Positions 17,605 through 26,412 of a DNA stretch of 64,000 nt are shown one piece after another. Source of the DNA: [Bacillus] selenitireducens MLS10 (GTDB lineage Bacteria; Bacillota; Bacilli; Bacillales; Salisediminibacteriaceae); NCBI RefSeq assembly GCF_000093085.1, contig NC_014219.1, forward strand, positions 1,666,384-1,730,383, in the 5' to 3' direction. Within the stretch, counting starts at the first letter, position 1; each line of letters opens with the position of its first letter. The position numbers and the translations under genes are program-made. The notes under the pieces are model-generated. The model had not been told where the DNA came from. It searched no databases and was given only the letters and a program-made list of their open reading frames with translations.

Positions 17605-18306
17605 ATGGAGAATAATCAATATACGATTCTGATTGCGGATGATGAACAGGACATGGTTGATTTCTTGTCGGATTATATCGAAGATGAGGGATATAAAGCG
17701 GTTCAGGCTGCAAACGGACAAGAGATGCTTGACATCGTCAATCAGCGGAAAGTTGACCTGGTACTGCTGGATGTCATGATGCCTGAAATGGATGGAATGG
17801 AGGCACTGAGGGAACTGCGAACGTCACGGAGGATTCCGGTTATTATGGTGACGGCCAAATCGGATGAAAATGACCGTGTGGAAGGATTACGGAGTGGCGC
17901 AGACGATTATATCGTCAAACCATTCAGTCCCAAAGAGCTGTTAGCCCGCATTGAGGCTCAAATTAGGAGAAACTATGGCTATAATGATGATGAAAGTAAA
18001 GAGGAATTGCAGTATAAGTCGATTAAAGTGAACCTCAATTCGAGAAAGGTATTTATCGACGGAGAGGCCGTGTCCCTGACGCGGAAGGAATTTGATCTGC
18101 TCGTCCATTTCATGAAGCACCCGGAACAGGTCTTCAACCGCGAACAGCTCCTCGATCATGTCTGGGGTGTCAATTATACAACCGGCGGACACAGAACCGT
18201 TGATACGCACATGAAGACCATGCGCTTTAAAATGGGCAGCGGGGGCGACTATTTCCGCACCGTTTATGGAGTCGGATACGTATTGGAAGACGGAGAAGGG
18301 CGATGA
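17605..18306 (+). CDS. OmpR/PhoB-family response regulator
   Basis: A 233-residue response regulator: receiver domain (5-120) with phospho-acceptor Asp56 in LLDVMMP, acidic pair Asp12-Asp13 and conserved Lys in VKPF; winged-helix DNA-binding domain (about 135-230) with SLTRKEFDLLVHFM and the recognition region HRTVDTHMKTMRFKMG. The ATG at 17605 follows AGGAGGGTG by eight bases. The stop overlaps the start of the kinase gene (ATGA), so they form a two-component system. The stimulus cannot be read from the sequence. Confidence 0.93.
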   Translation: MENNQYTILIADDEQDMVDFLSDYIEDEGYKAVQAANGQEMLDIVNQRKVDLVLLDVMMPEMDGMEALRELRTSRRIPVIMVTAKSDENDRVEGLRSGADDYIVKPFSPKELLARIEAQIRRNYGYNDDESKEELQYKSIKVNLNSRKVFIDGEAVSLTRKEFDLLVHFMKHPEQVFNREQLLDHVWGVNYTTGGHRTVDTHMKTMRFKMGSGGDYFRTVYGVGYVLEDGEGR

Positions 18307-19721
18307 GAGCAAGTCTCAGGTTAAAGACCTGGTTTTTTATTGTGTTATTCACCCTGACATCGATGGTGAGTCTCGTTTTTTTGACAAACTACCTGTATGA
18401 ATCCTTTTATCTTACTCACCAGACTGAACAGCTTGAGGGGCGCGGCAATAATCTCGCCCAAGTGTATTATCAAGCTGAAACGCCTGAACAGCTGGATTAT
18501 TTTTATGATTTGGCGGAGTTTATGGCCCGCTGTGCTGTTGCTAATATACAGATCACTGACATGGGGGAGTTTAACAGTCGGATTCCGAGATCAGTCCCTT
18601 TACAGGAAGATGAATTTGCACTCACTGATTTCGAAAATGAGCAGCTCACGGCCGGAGAGACGATCCGGTTTACTAGAGAAGGGTATGAAAAGGATCATTT
18701 GATCATCATGTTGCCCCTCATGGAAGAAGGAGATGCCGGACCTCAAGGGATCATCACCATTTCCACTGCTGTGAATGCTGCATTCTCCCCTTTCGAATCG
18801 CTCAGAGGCATCCTGTTTTTGTCGATGGGGGTGGCGTTTGTCGTCATTGTCTTTGTTCTGCATAAGATGACGAATTATGTGATCGATCCGATCAGAAGGA
18901 TGATCGCAGCATCGAAAAGCTGGGGAGAAGGCGATTTTTCGCAAAAGGTCGATGTGAAAACAACCGATGAGATCGGTCAGCTTGCCGATGCCTTTAACCA
19001 GATGACATATTCTCTTGATGAAGCGGATAAAAAGAAACAGGAGTTCCTCGGGAATGTGTCGCATGAACTGAGGACACCATTGAGTTATTTAAAAGGGTAC
19101 TCGGAAGTGCTCCTCGAGAAACATCGCAAAGGTGAAGCGTTGGACGAGAAGCATATTGAAAAAATTCAGGCTGAGGGGAACCGTATGGAAAAGTTGATCC
19201 ATGACCTCTTGGATTTAGCAAGGCTTGAAGGAGATACCTATCCGATGGATAAAATGCCGATGCCACTTGCCCAGCTTGTCGAAGATGTGTGTGAACGGAT
19301 GAACCTTATCGCTGAAAAGGATGATGTGACTGTAAATTTGGAACTCGATTATGGTATTATCATAGAAGGTGATGAAAGCAGACTCGAACAGGTGATCAGT
19401 AACCTGATTGAAAATGCGATCCGCTATGGAAAGCAGGGAAAACAGATTGATGTCAGTCTTGAACAGGCTGATGGAAAAGCAGTTTTGAGAGTCAGAGATT
19501 ACGGGGCAGGTATGCCTCCGGAAACACTGACCAGACTGACAGAGCGTTTCTACCGGGTAGACCGCACGAGGTCGAAACAGCTTGGAGGAACAGGTCTCGG
19601 TTTGACGATCGTCAATGAAATTGTCAAAAAACATGATGGCCAGCTTTCCTTTGAATCTGTCGAAGGAGAGGGAGCAACAGCAATTGTACAAATCCCCTGT
19701 TTTGACGATGAAATGAACTAG
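18303..19721 (+). CDS. Sensor histidine kinase with HAMP domain
   Basis: A 472-residue membrane kinase. Transmembrane helices at about 9-33 and 167-188 enclose an extracellular domain of about 130 residues that is rich in acidic residues. HAMP follows (189-241), then the HisKA dimerisation domain with the phosphorylated His254 (VSHELRTPLSYL) and an ATPase domain with the N box (NLIENAIRYG), DYGAGMP and GGTGLGLTIV. It is the partner of the response regulator just upstream (ATGA overlap). The extracellular domain belongs to no family I recognise. Confidence 0.93.
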   Translation: MRASLRLKTWFFIVLFTLTSMVSLVFLTNYLYESFYLTHQTEQLEGRGNNLAQVYYQAETPEQLDYFYDLAEFMARCAVANIQITDMGEFNSRIPRSVPLQEDEFALTDFENEQLTAGETIRFTREGYEKDHLIIMLPLMEEGDAGPQGIITISTAVNAAFSPFESLRGILFLSMGVAFVVIVFVLHKMTNYVIDPIRRMIAASKSWGEGDFSQKVDVKTTDEIGQLADAFNQMTYSLDEADKKKQEFLGNVSHELRTPLSYLKGYSEVLLEKHRKGEALDEKHIEKIQAEGNRMEKLIHDLLDLARLEGDTYPMDKMPMPLAQLVEDVCERMNLIAEKDDVTVNLELDYGIIIEGDESRLEQVISNLIENAIRYGKQGKQIDVSLEQADGKAVLRVRDYGAGMPPETLTRLTERFYRVDRTRSKQLGGTGLGLTIVNEIVKKHDGQLSFESVEGEGATAIVQIPCFDDEMN

Positions 19722-19737
19722 GAGGTGTGCAGAACCG

Positions 19738-19998
19738 GTGCAGAAACTGTTATTTTGGATTGGCACAGCAATTTTGGGCGGCTGGATTTTGGCTTTGCTC
19801 GTGAATTTCACGGTCTATCAGGAGGTCACAACGTATTACATGGTGATCCATCCGCTTGTTGACGGCATTCTGTTTATGGCCGTGATGTTTGGGATTTATA
19901 TGCTGGTCTGGCGGACATTCTTAAGAAAACCTCAGACAGCAACGATTCAGCTTGCATCACTCGGTACTGTCTTTATGGTATTGGCCTTTGTCGTATAA
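19738..19998 (+). CDS. Small hydrophobic membrane protein downstream of a two-component system
   Basis: An 86-residue protein with three predicted membrane helices and no recognised family. The start is a GTG ten bases after a perfect AGGAGGTG. It follows the kinase gene by 16 bases and is ended by the terminator at 20007, so it belongs to the two-component operon and could be an accessory or a target of the kinase. Confidence 0.75.
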   Translation: MQKLLFWIGTAILGGWILALLVNFTVYQEVTTYYMVIHPLVDGILFMAVMFGIYMLVWRTFLRKPQTATIQLASLGTVFMVLAFVV

Positions 19999-20006
19999 AC
20001 ACACAT

Positions 20007-20040
20007 AAAACCGGCTCACAAAACGTGAGCCGGTTTTTTT
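20007..20040 (+). terminator. Terminator of the two-component operon
   Basis: A 13-bp perfect stem (AAAACCGGCTCAC and its complement), five-base loop, then a run of Ts. Confidence 0.92.
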
Positions 20041-20066
20041 GACTTTTATATTCAGTTGCTTTATTA

Positions 20067-20095
20067 TTTAGAACATTAACTGTTAACTTACTAAA
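20067..20095. promoter_or_regulatory. Probable MarR-type operator
   Basis: Two nested dyads share one centre at 20081: the inner TTAACTGTTAA (20076-20086) and outer arms TTTAG (20067-20071) and CTAAA (20091-20095). The element lies 28 bases before the start of the MarR-family gene, as expected for an autoregulatory operator that also controls the RND exporter gene. Confidence 0.6.
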
Positions 20096-20122
20096 CTATT
20101 ATTTTTGGAACGAGGTGAAGAA

Positions 20123-20569
20123 ATGAAAGAATCCATCATTTCCAGTATTGAACAGCGTGTCTTTGATATCATGCTTGACTTTAATAACGAATTCGGATGT
20201 GAGATGGATCAAACGCTGACATCCAATCAGCAACTGCTTCTTTATCTCGTAACAGAAAAAGAAGTGAAACAAGTGAAACATTTGGCTGCAGCGATGAATA
20301 TTTCCGCAAGTGCGGTCAGTCAAATGATCACGAAACTTGAAGCACAGGATATCATCATCCGTGAGATTGATCCTGATAACCGGAGAAATACAGTCTTAAA
20401 AACCGGTGAAAAAGGGAAACAGATGATGAAAGAAATGGAAATCAAGCGGACTGCGATTGTTGCTAAATATTTAAAACGGCTCAAGACAGATGATCTAGAG
20501 CAGCTCGATGCAATTATGAAACGTTTATACGCTATTATTCAACAGGAAAAGAGAGGGAATCAGTCATGA
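20123..20569 (+). CDS. MarR-family transcriptional regulator
   Basis: A 148-residue winged-helix regulator: the helix-turn-helix KHLAAAMNISASAVSQMITKLEAQDII is followed by the wing segment IDPDNRRNTVLKTGEKGK, the family's conserved D-x-R-x(3-4)-L-T pattern. The ATG at 20123 follows GAGGTGA by four bases; an upstream in-frame TTG overlaps that site. The stop overlaps the start of the RND transporter (ATGA). It most likely represses this two-gene operon in the absence of a substrate of the pump. Confidence 0.9.
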   Translation: MKESIISSIEQRVFDIMLDFNNEFGCEMDQTLTSNQQLLLYLVTEKEVKQVKHLAAAMNISASAVSQMITKLEAQDIIIREIDPDNRRNTVLKTGEKGKQMMKEMEIKRTAIVAKYLKRLKTDDLEQLDAIMKRLYAIIQQEKRGNQS

Positions 20570-23500
20570 GAAATATAATCGGATTTTCCATCAGACGGCC
20601 GGTTTTTACGCTGGTCAGCATGACACTGTTTTTACTGCTTGGCTTCGTATCACTGACCAACATCCCGTTAAAGCTTATCCCGGATATTGATCCGCCCATT
20701 GCAGTTGTCGTAACCAGTTATGATCAGGCGGGTCCTCAGGAAGTTGTGGACCGGGTCACGACGCCAATGGAGAACAGTCTCTCTACCATTCAGGGGCTGA
20801 ATAATATCAGTTCGACGTCTTCAGAAGGATCATCCCTTGTTCTGTTGGAGTTTTCCTGGACCACGTCGATTGAAGATGTCGAAAATGATATCGTGCAGCG
20901 TATGAATCAGACGCCGCTTCCGAGTGGGGCGGGTAATCCGCAGTTTCTGAAATTTGATCCGTCACAGATCCCGATTATTCAGTTGTCTCTGTCGAACCTG
21001 GGAGATGATAATGACAACTTCAGTGAACTCGTGAATGACCTTGAAAATGAACTTTTGAGAATCGACGGCATCGGCAATATTGATTTGCTCGGAGATGCAA
21101 TTGAGGAAATTGATATCCGACTCGACCAGCAGTTGCTTGAAGACCACAACCTGACGCAGCAGGAAGTAGTGCAAACTCTGCAGAGCCATAATGTGACGGC
21201 GCCTGGTGGGGTTGTCTCAAATAATGGATCGGATATTTCCACCCGGATTCTTTTTGAACTAAATTCTCTTGAAGATGTGGAGAATATCGTACTCACAGTT
21301 GATCCAGAATCGGAAGATGAGATTACCTTAGCCGATGTCGGGGACGTCAGCATCAGTCCGGAGCCAATCGATACGATTACGAGGACAAACCAGGAAGATG
21401 CCATTCTGATGAATGTGCAACAGCAGTCTGACGCCAATACAGCCAACGTCGCCCGTGCATTCACAGAGCGTCTGGACGAACTTCTCGAAGAGGACAGATA
21501 CAGCGATATCGAGCAGGCGATTCTCTTTAACCAGGGGGAGTATGTGGATGAGGCCATTGCCAGTGTCGCCCTTGCGCTCGTTGCCGGTGGACTGATTGCC
21601 ATGATTGTTCTGTTCTTATTCTTAAGAAACTTCAAGACGCCGCTTCTGATCGGCATTGCCATACCATTCTCTGTTATTGTGACGTTCGTACTGCTTTACT
21701 TTACGAACTTCTCGCTGAACATCATGACCCTCGGCGGTTTGGCATTGGGTATTGGTATGCTGGTCGATAATGCGATCGTTGTCATTGAGAATATTTACAG
21801 GCATTTAAACATGAAAAAATCGCCGAAACAGGCGGCTCTTGACGGGGCCAGTGAAGTGGCAACGGCGATTACGGCATCGACGTTGACGACGGTTTCTGTT
21901 TTCCTCCCAGTTGTGTTTATCAGCGGAATTGTCGGAAACCTGTTCAGGGAATTTGCCCTGACGGTGGCTTTTAGTCTCCTTGCGTCCCTTCTTGTTGCAT
22001 TGACAGTTGTACCGATGCTTGCAGGAAAATGGCTTAAGACACCGACAGAGGATATCGAACAGAAGCGAGAGAAATCACGATTTGTGCAGACCTTTGAACG
22101 TTCAGCAAGATGGTCGTTACGGCACCGTTTTATGGTCATCTTTTTAACGGTCCTTCTGCTTGTTGCGGGTGCTTTTGGCATCAGCACCGTCGGAGTTCAG
22201 TTCCTGCCGGCGACTGATGAGGGCTTTTTCCAGATCGAGATTGAGAATGAAGCCGGGACACCAATTGAGACGACGTTTGAGAATGTGGAAGAAATAGAAG
22301 AGATCTTGGATAATGAATCGGATGTACTTCACTATACATCCGTAACCGGTTCGAGTGGCCAGCAGGGTCCTGGTGGAGCTGCGAATGGTTCGGGCAATGA
22401 AGCGGTCATCTACGTTACGATGGTACCGCTTGATGAACGGACGATTTCAACGATGGATTTTTCTGATGACATCCGCCGTGATGTAGAACGTGCCGTACCG
22501 GATGGGGAAGTGTCCATTACGATGGATGCATCCTTTGGTTCTGATCCGAATACGTTCTCCTTTGACCTAAACGATTCCAATCCCGTTCAGCTTGAAGAAA
22601 CGGCTCGGGATTTATATGAAGAATTCGAGGATATGAGTGAATTTACAGAAATCTCTTATTCTCTTGAGGAAACAATAATGGAGCTTCAGCTTCAGATCGA
22701 TGAAGAGGCAGCCCGTGATGCGGGACTTACACCTGCACAGATCGCAAACACGGTCAATGATATTACAGCCGGGGTGACGGCGACGCAGGTCGTCACTGAT
22801 GAGAACCAGGTCCTTGAAGTGCAGGTCCGCTTCGATGAGACCTATACAGATACGGTGGAAGCCCTCGAGAATCTAAGGCTTCGAAACGGCGAGGGGACGT
22901 TCATTGAATTGTCTGAGCTTGCGGAATTCGAAGAAGGGGAGTCGCCGGAAACCATCAACCGGATGAATCTCGAAGAATCCATTCAGTTCACGTTGACTTA
23001 TTCAACAGGCAATACGCTGAATGAGATCAATGATCTGGTGACGGATACCGTGGACAGCTACGGTTTGCCGGATGAGACCTCAATCTCTTATACCGGAGAT
23101 CAACAGCTCCTTGAAGATGCCATTTCGGATCTCACACTGGCATTGATACTCGCAGTTGTGTTTGTCTATCTTGTCATGGCAGCACAGTTTGAATCGCTCC
23201 GATACCCGTTTGTGATCATGTTTACCGTACCGCTTGTTGTCATTGGTGTTGCGATTGCTCTGACTGTAACAAGGACGCCAGTCAGCATTACGGCGATTAT
23301 TGGGATTATCGTTCTTGTCGGAATCGTCGTGAACAATGCCATCGTCCTGGTTGATTATATCAATCAGCGAAAACTGGCCGGGATGAAGAGCATGGATGCG
23401 ATCGTCAGAGGCGTGAAAGACAGAGCCAGACCGATCCTCATGACCGCATCAACGACGATTCTTGCGCTCTTCCCACTTGCTCTTGGTTTTGGTGAAGGAA

Positions 23501-24051
23501 GTGAGATTCAGCAACCGATGGCCATCACTGTCATTGGCGGCATGATCAGTGCGACATTCCTGACGCTGTTCCTGATCCCGGTGCTTTACAGTTTCCTGGA
23601 TAAGGATACACGCTATCTGAACAGAAAATATATGACGCCGGACGGTCAACTTGTGCCCGCTTATCTCCTCGAGGAAGCCTATACGGCCGATCAGGGGAGT
23701 GAACGGAAACATTTTCCTCCAAGGTCCGAAGCGGTCCCGCAGACGAGACCTGAACCGGCCTCTGACTTCAGTGATTTTTACCGGCCAGCAAAAGAACGAC
23801 CGGTAAAGGAAGACCGCCTTTCTGAGACCTGGTATGACGAAACGGATCAAAAAGATCCGTTCCCTCAACCAGAACCGGACTCTAATGAGCGCGGGTACGA
23901 AGAGGAACCGTTTATGTATGAAGATGGCATTGCCGATAAGCTTCCGCCGAGAAAGGCAAGACATTCGGACAGAGAAATCAGTAATGAAGATATTATGAAG
24001 CTTTTGCAAGAGTTGAAAGAACGGGATAACCGAAACGATCGTAACAAATAA
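20566..24051 (+). CDS. RND-family efflux transporter (AcrB/SwrC type) with long cytoplasmic tail
   Basis: An 1161-residue resistance-nodulation-division exporter with the usual twofold layout: one helix, a large extracellular loop and six helices, repeated. The N-terminus IIGFSIRRPVFTLVSMTLF and the helix 4 motif GIGMLVDNAIVVIENI (single Asp, as in Gram-positive SwrC-like pumps) are typical. About 150 residues after the last helix (1011-1161) form a polar, Pro/Glu/Arg-rich tail ending in a coiled-coil-like stretch (NEDIMKLLQELKER); this tail is not usual. No adaptor or outer-membrane gene accompanies it, as expected for a Gram-positive. Substrates may be surfactants, lipids or toxic compounds; none can be named from the sequence. 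Confidence 0.92.
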   Translation: MRNIIGFSIRRPVFTLVSMTLFLLLGFVSLTNIPLKLIPDIDPPIAVVVTSYDQAGPQEVVDRVTTPMENSLSTIQGLNNISSTSSEGSSLVLLEFSWTTSIEDVENDIVQRMNQTPLPSGAGNPQFLKFDPSQIPIIQLSLSNLGDDNDNFSELVNDLENELLRIDGIGNIDLLGDAIEEIDIRLDQQLLEDHNLTQQEVVQTLQSHNVTAPGGVVSNNGSDISTRILFELNSLEDVENIVLTVDPESEDEITLADVGDVSISPEPIDTITRTNQEDAILMNVQQQSDANTANVARAFTERLDELLEEDRYSDIEQAILFNQGEYVDEAIASVALALVAGGLIAMIVLFLFLRNFKTPLLIGIAIPFSVIVTFVLLYFTNFSLNIMTLGGLALGIGMLVDNAIVVIENIYRHLNMKKSPKQAALDGASEVATAITASTLTTVSVFLPVVFISGIVGNLFREFALTVAFSLLASLLVALTVVPMLAGKWLKTPTEDIEQKREKSRFVQTFERSARWSLRHRFMVIFLTVLLLVAGAFGISTVGVQFLPATDEGFFQIEIENEAGTPIETTFENVEEIEEILDNESDVLHYTSVTGSSGQQGPGGAANGSGNEAVIYVTMVPLDERTISTMDFSDDIRRDVERAVPDGEVSITMDASFGSDPNTFSFDLNDSNPVQLEETARDLYEEFEDMSEFTEISYSLEETIMELQLQIDEEAARDAGLTPAQIANTVNDITAGVTATQVVTDENQVLEVQVRFDETYTDTVEALENLRLRNGEGTFIELSELAEFEEGESPETINRMNLEESIQFTLTYSTGNTLNEINDLVTDTVDSYGLPDETSISYTGDQQLLEDAISDLTLALILAVVFVYLVMAAQFESLRYPFVIMFTVPLVVIGVAIALTVTRTPVSITAIIGIIVLVGIVVNNAIVLVDYINQRKLAGMKSMDAIVRGVKDRARPILMTASTTILALFPLALGFGEGSEIQQPMAITVIGGMISATFLTLFLIPVLYSFLDKDTRYLNRKYMTPDGQLVPAYLLEEAYTADQGSERKHFPPRSEAVPQTRPEPASDFSDFYRPAKERPVKEDRLSETWYDETDQKDPFPQPEPDSNERGYEEEPFMYEDGIADKLPPRKARHSDREISNEDIMKLLQELKERDNRNDRNK

Positions 24052-24055
24052 TAAC

Positions 24056-24083
24056 AAGAGGATCCGCGCTGTGGATCCTCTTT
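24056..24083 (+). terminator. Terminator after the RND gene
   Basis: A stem AAGAGGATCC with its complement, seven-base loop, followed by only three Ts; probably weaker than others in the window. Confidence 0.7.
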
Positions 24084-24165
24084 CAATTGGAAATAATTCT
24101 TTTTTTGCATCTTGTTTAGTGATAGACTATGAACATGATGAAGAAGAAAAGGAGAACCTAATTTG

Positions 24166-24849
24166 ATGAACAAAGGTAAATGGACGAACCGGATTACCGG
24201 ACTGCTCCTTTTGCTCCTCGCACTGACTGTAACCGCGTGTGAGACGGAGTCCGGTGAGAACTGGTCTGCAAATGTGGATCAGGAGGAATATAATGAAGAT
24301 GATCTTGAGACGCTGATTTCAACAAACGAAAAGCTTGTGGACAGGCTCGAGGAAAAAATGGATGAAAACAGGACATTACGTGCAGAATTCGAAGAGCTCG
24401 AAGCCGAAAATACGGAGCTGAAAGAGGATTTATTGACGTACAGGCAACAGACACTTGAGACGGAACAATATGTAAACAGACTTCTTGAAACGAGAATCGA
24501 AATTGACGATACTGTCAGGGCGTTTTTTATGGCAATGCATGAACGGAATCTCGCTGAGCTGGATCAGATGACAAGTGATCGGATTACGGTGGACGGTGAG
24601 CGCGAGCTATTGGTCGTAACAGGGCAAGGAGCGGAAGAGACGGATCGTTCCTTTCACTTCCTGCAGGTGGATACATTCATCTCAATGAGACAGATCAACA
24701 TGGACTATGATCGGAACGACGACTATTTTCATGTGGTATACGGGCTTTACAACCTTGAAGAGGAAGCGTTTAATCGCACAGCTGCCGTTCAAATTGAATT
24801 CATCCTTGATGATGGGAACTGGATTGTGGATACGATAACTTATCAGTAA
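24166..24849 (+). CDS. Lipoprotein with coiled coil, function unknown
   Basis: A 227-residue predicted lipoprotein: signal peptide with lipobox TVTAC, an acidic coiled coil (about 45-105, heptad pattern LVDRLEEKMDENRTLRAEFEEL), then a globular domain of about 120 residues. That domain (DDTVRAFFMAMHERNLAELDQMTS onward) recalls SnoaL/NTF2-like or DUF4878-like folds, but I cannot assign it. The site AAGGAG suits either a TTG at 24163 or the ATG at 24166. It has its own promoter region and no obvious partner. Confidence 0.75.
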   Translation: MNKGKWTNRITGLLLLLLALTVTACETESGENWSANVDQEEYNEDDLETLISTNEKLVDRLEEKMDENRTLRAEFEELEAENTELKEDLLTYRQQTLETEQYVNRLLETRIEIDDTVRAFFMAMHERNLAELDQMTSDRITVDGERELLVVTGQGAEETDRSFHFLQVDTFISMRQINMDYDRNDDYFHVVYGLYNLEEEAFNRTAAVQIEFILDDGNWIVDTITYQ

Positions 24850-24904
24850 ATCCGTCACGGAATTGCAACAAAATTGATGCATCTTTGCCAAATTCAGAGC
24901 GTCA

Positions 24905-24916
24905 GTGAGTGCTCAC
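24905..24916. promoter_or_regulatory. Probable TetR operator overlapping the promoter
   Basis: GTGAGTGCTCAC forms a dyad (GTGAG and CTCAC, two-base spacer) just ahead of a -10-like TATACAAT (24921-24928), 31 bases before the TetR start. An autoregulatory operator is the simplest reading. Confidence 0.45.
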
Positions 24917-24946
24917 CCGTTATACAATAGAGAGAGAAGGCGGGTG

Positions 24947-25582
24947 ATGGAGATGACATTAACAGCATCGGTAAAACCGAGCACAGAAGAGATCATCATG
25001 GAAACAGCCATCGAATTGATAGAACAAAAAGGATATAACGGTGTTTCCACCAAAGAAATCGCCCAGGCAGCAGGATTTTCCGAAATGACCTTATTCCGTC
25101 ATTTTGGGACAAAGCAGGGTCTCCTGGATAAAGCGATTGTCTATAATAATTATCTTGTCGATATGAAAGAAGCGCTGTTTGATTCGGTGACATACAACCT
25201 CAGAGAAGATCTGAAACGGGTCAGTGCTCTGTATCATGAGTACAATGGACGCAATGCCAAGCTTGTGCTGATTGCCTTTCAGGAGCGCCATCAGCATCCA
25301 CAGATTGGAGAGGCTGTTTCGCAGAACCCGAAACAGCTCAAACAGTATCTGATAGCTTATTTAAAGGAGATGCAGGACCGTGGGCTTGTTGATGCAGGCA
25401 TTTGTCCGGAGACGCAGACGATGAATTTTCTCTGGATGAACCTGGGCTACTTTTTGAGCCATCACATCGGAGGCCGCGTTGTCGCTGAAGTGGATTTGGC
25501 GCATTTTATTGAACAGAGCGTTGACACATTCGTCCATGCGTTAACACCCTGTCAGCCTGGTGAAATCAAGCGAAATCTGTAA
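24947..25582 (+). CDS. TetR/AcrR-family transcriptional regulator
   Basis: A 211-residue TetR-type repressor. The N-terminal helix-turn-helix is clear (TAIELIEQKGYNGVSTKEIAQAAGFSEMTLFRHFGTKQGLL, about 15-58); the C-terminal ligand domain is helical and not specific to a known subgroup. The ATG at 24947 follows AGAAGGCGG; an ATG six bases on is also possible. It is monocistronic and ends at a terminator shared with the convergent Fnr-like gene. Its target may be itself or an unlinked exporter. Confidence 0.88.
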   Translation: MEMTLTASVKPSTEEIIMETAIELIEQKGYNGVSTKEIAQAAGFSEMTLFRHFGTKQGLLDKAIVYNNYLVDMKEALFDSVTYNLREDLKRVSALYHEYNGRNAKLVLIAFQERHQHPQIGEAVSQNPKQLKQYLIAYLKEMQDRGLVDAGICPETQTMNFLWMNLGYFLSHHIGGRVVAEVDLAHFIEQSVDTFVHALTPCQPGEIKRNL

Positions 25583-25584
25583 TG

Positions 25585-25623
25585 AAAGAGCCCTGATCGG
25601 TGTGCATTGATCAGGGCTTTTTT
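25585..25623. terminator. Bidirectional terminator between tetR-like and fnr-like genes
   Basis: A 13-14 bp stem (AAAGAGCCCTGATC and its complement) with a ten-base loop and a T-run of six; the A-run on the other side allows use by the minus strand gene. Confidence 0.9.
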
Positions 25624-25637
25624 CCGGTTGGATTTCT

Positions 25638-26354
25638 TTAGATGGTACATGCTTCATATGGACAGCAATCACACCGCAAATGTTCTTTTAAATAATCCAA
25701 CTGATGTATCGTGATGTATTTCGTGTTGACGGATAGGATCCCGTCGTTAATGAGCCGCTTCAGAATTCGATTAATGCTTTCGCGGGTCGCACCCACATAG
25801 TTTGCCAGCTCCTGATTCGTTATTTTTTGATTGATGAGAACGCCGCTGTCGACTTTTTGACCATACTCATTACTGAGTCGAACGAGAATCGAGAATACCG
25901 CACCCTGCTTACCGCAGAATACCAGATCGCGGAACTGGGCCATCATCATTTGATTCTGGTTTCCGACCCATTTCATAAAACCGGTGGAAAAGGTTTTAGA
26001 CTCGGCGAACAGTTTCTCAAGTTCCTGACGTTCAAAGCGGATCAGTTCAGTGTTTTCAATCGCTTCAGCAGTAAAATGATAGTTTAAGCCATTAAACAGG
26101 CTCAGCTCTCCAAGGAGGTCATACTGGTTCTTTTTTTGAAAGAAAAACAGTTTTCCTTCAGAGGATGTTTTGCACAGACGGACCTGACCTTCAAGAATGA
26201 TGTAGATGTGGTCAGCGGTACCGCCTTCATGAAAGAGGACATCGGACTCAACGGCCTTTACGACCGTCCCTTTTTCGATGAGGTTAAAGAAAGCATCCTC
26301 GCCTATGACAGATGCAAAGGAACCTTTCCTTATGGCTTTTTTGTGACTCGTCAT
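25638..26354 (-). CDS. Crp/Fnr-family regulator with C-terminal iron-sulfur cysteine motif (copy 1)
   Basis: A 238-residue Crp/Fnr regulator: cyclic-nucleotide-like beta-roll (about 20-120), long dimer helix, and winged helix with recognition helix GATRESINRILKRL. The R-E-x3-R pattern is that of proteins reading TGTGA half-sites. The C-terminus holds Cys228-x2-Cys231-x4-Cys236 (CDCCPYEAC), the spacing of the [4Fe-4S] ligands in B. subtilis Fnr. It is therefore probably an oxygen or redox sensor. One of three such genes here. It is divergent from pcp with a good AAGGAGGGGGATC site. Confidence 0.9.
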   Translation of the reverse strand: MTSHKKAIRKGSFASVIGEDAFFNLIEKGTVVKAVESDVLFHEGGTADHIYIILEGQVRLCKTSSEGKLFFFQKKNQYDLLGELSLFNGLNYHFTAEAIENTELIRFERQELEKLFAESKTFSTGFMKWVGNQNQMMMAQFRDLVFCGKQGAVFSILVRLSNEYGQKVDSGVLINQKITNQELANYVGATRESINRILKRLINDGILSVNTKYITIHQLDYLKEHLRCDCCPYEACTI

Positions 26355-26412
26355 GATGATCCCCCTCCTTTAAATCCAAGCATATTACTGTCATAATAGC
26401 ATAGGAGACCTT

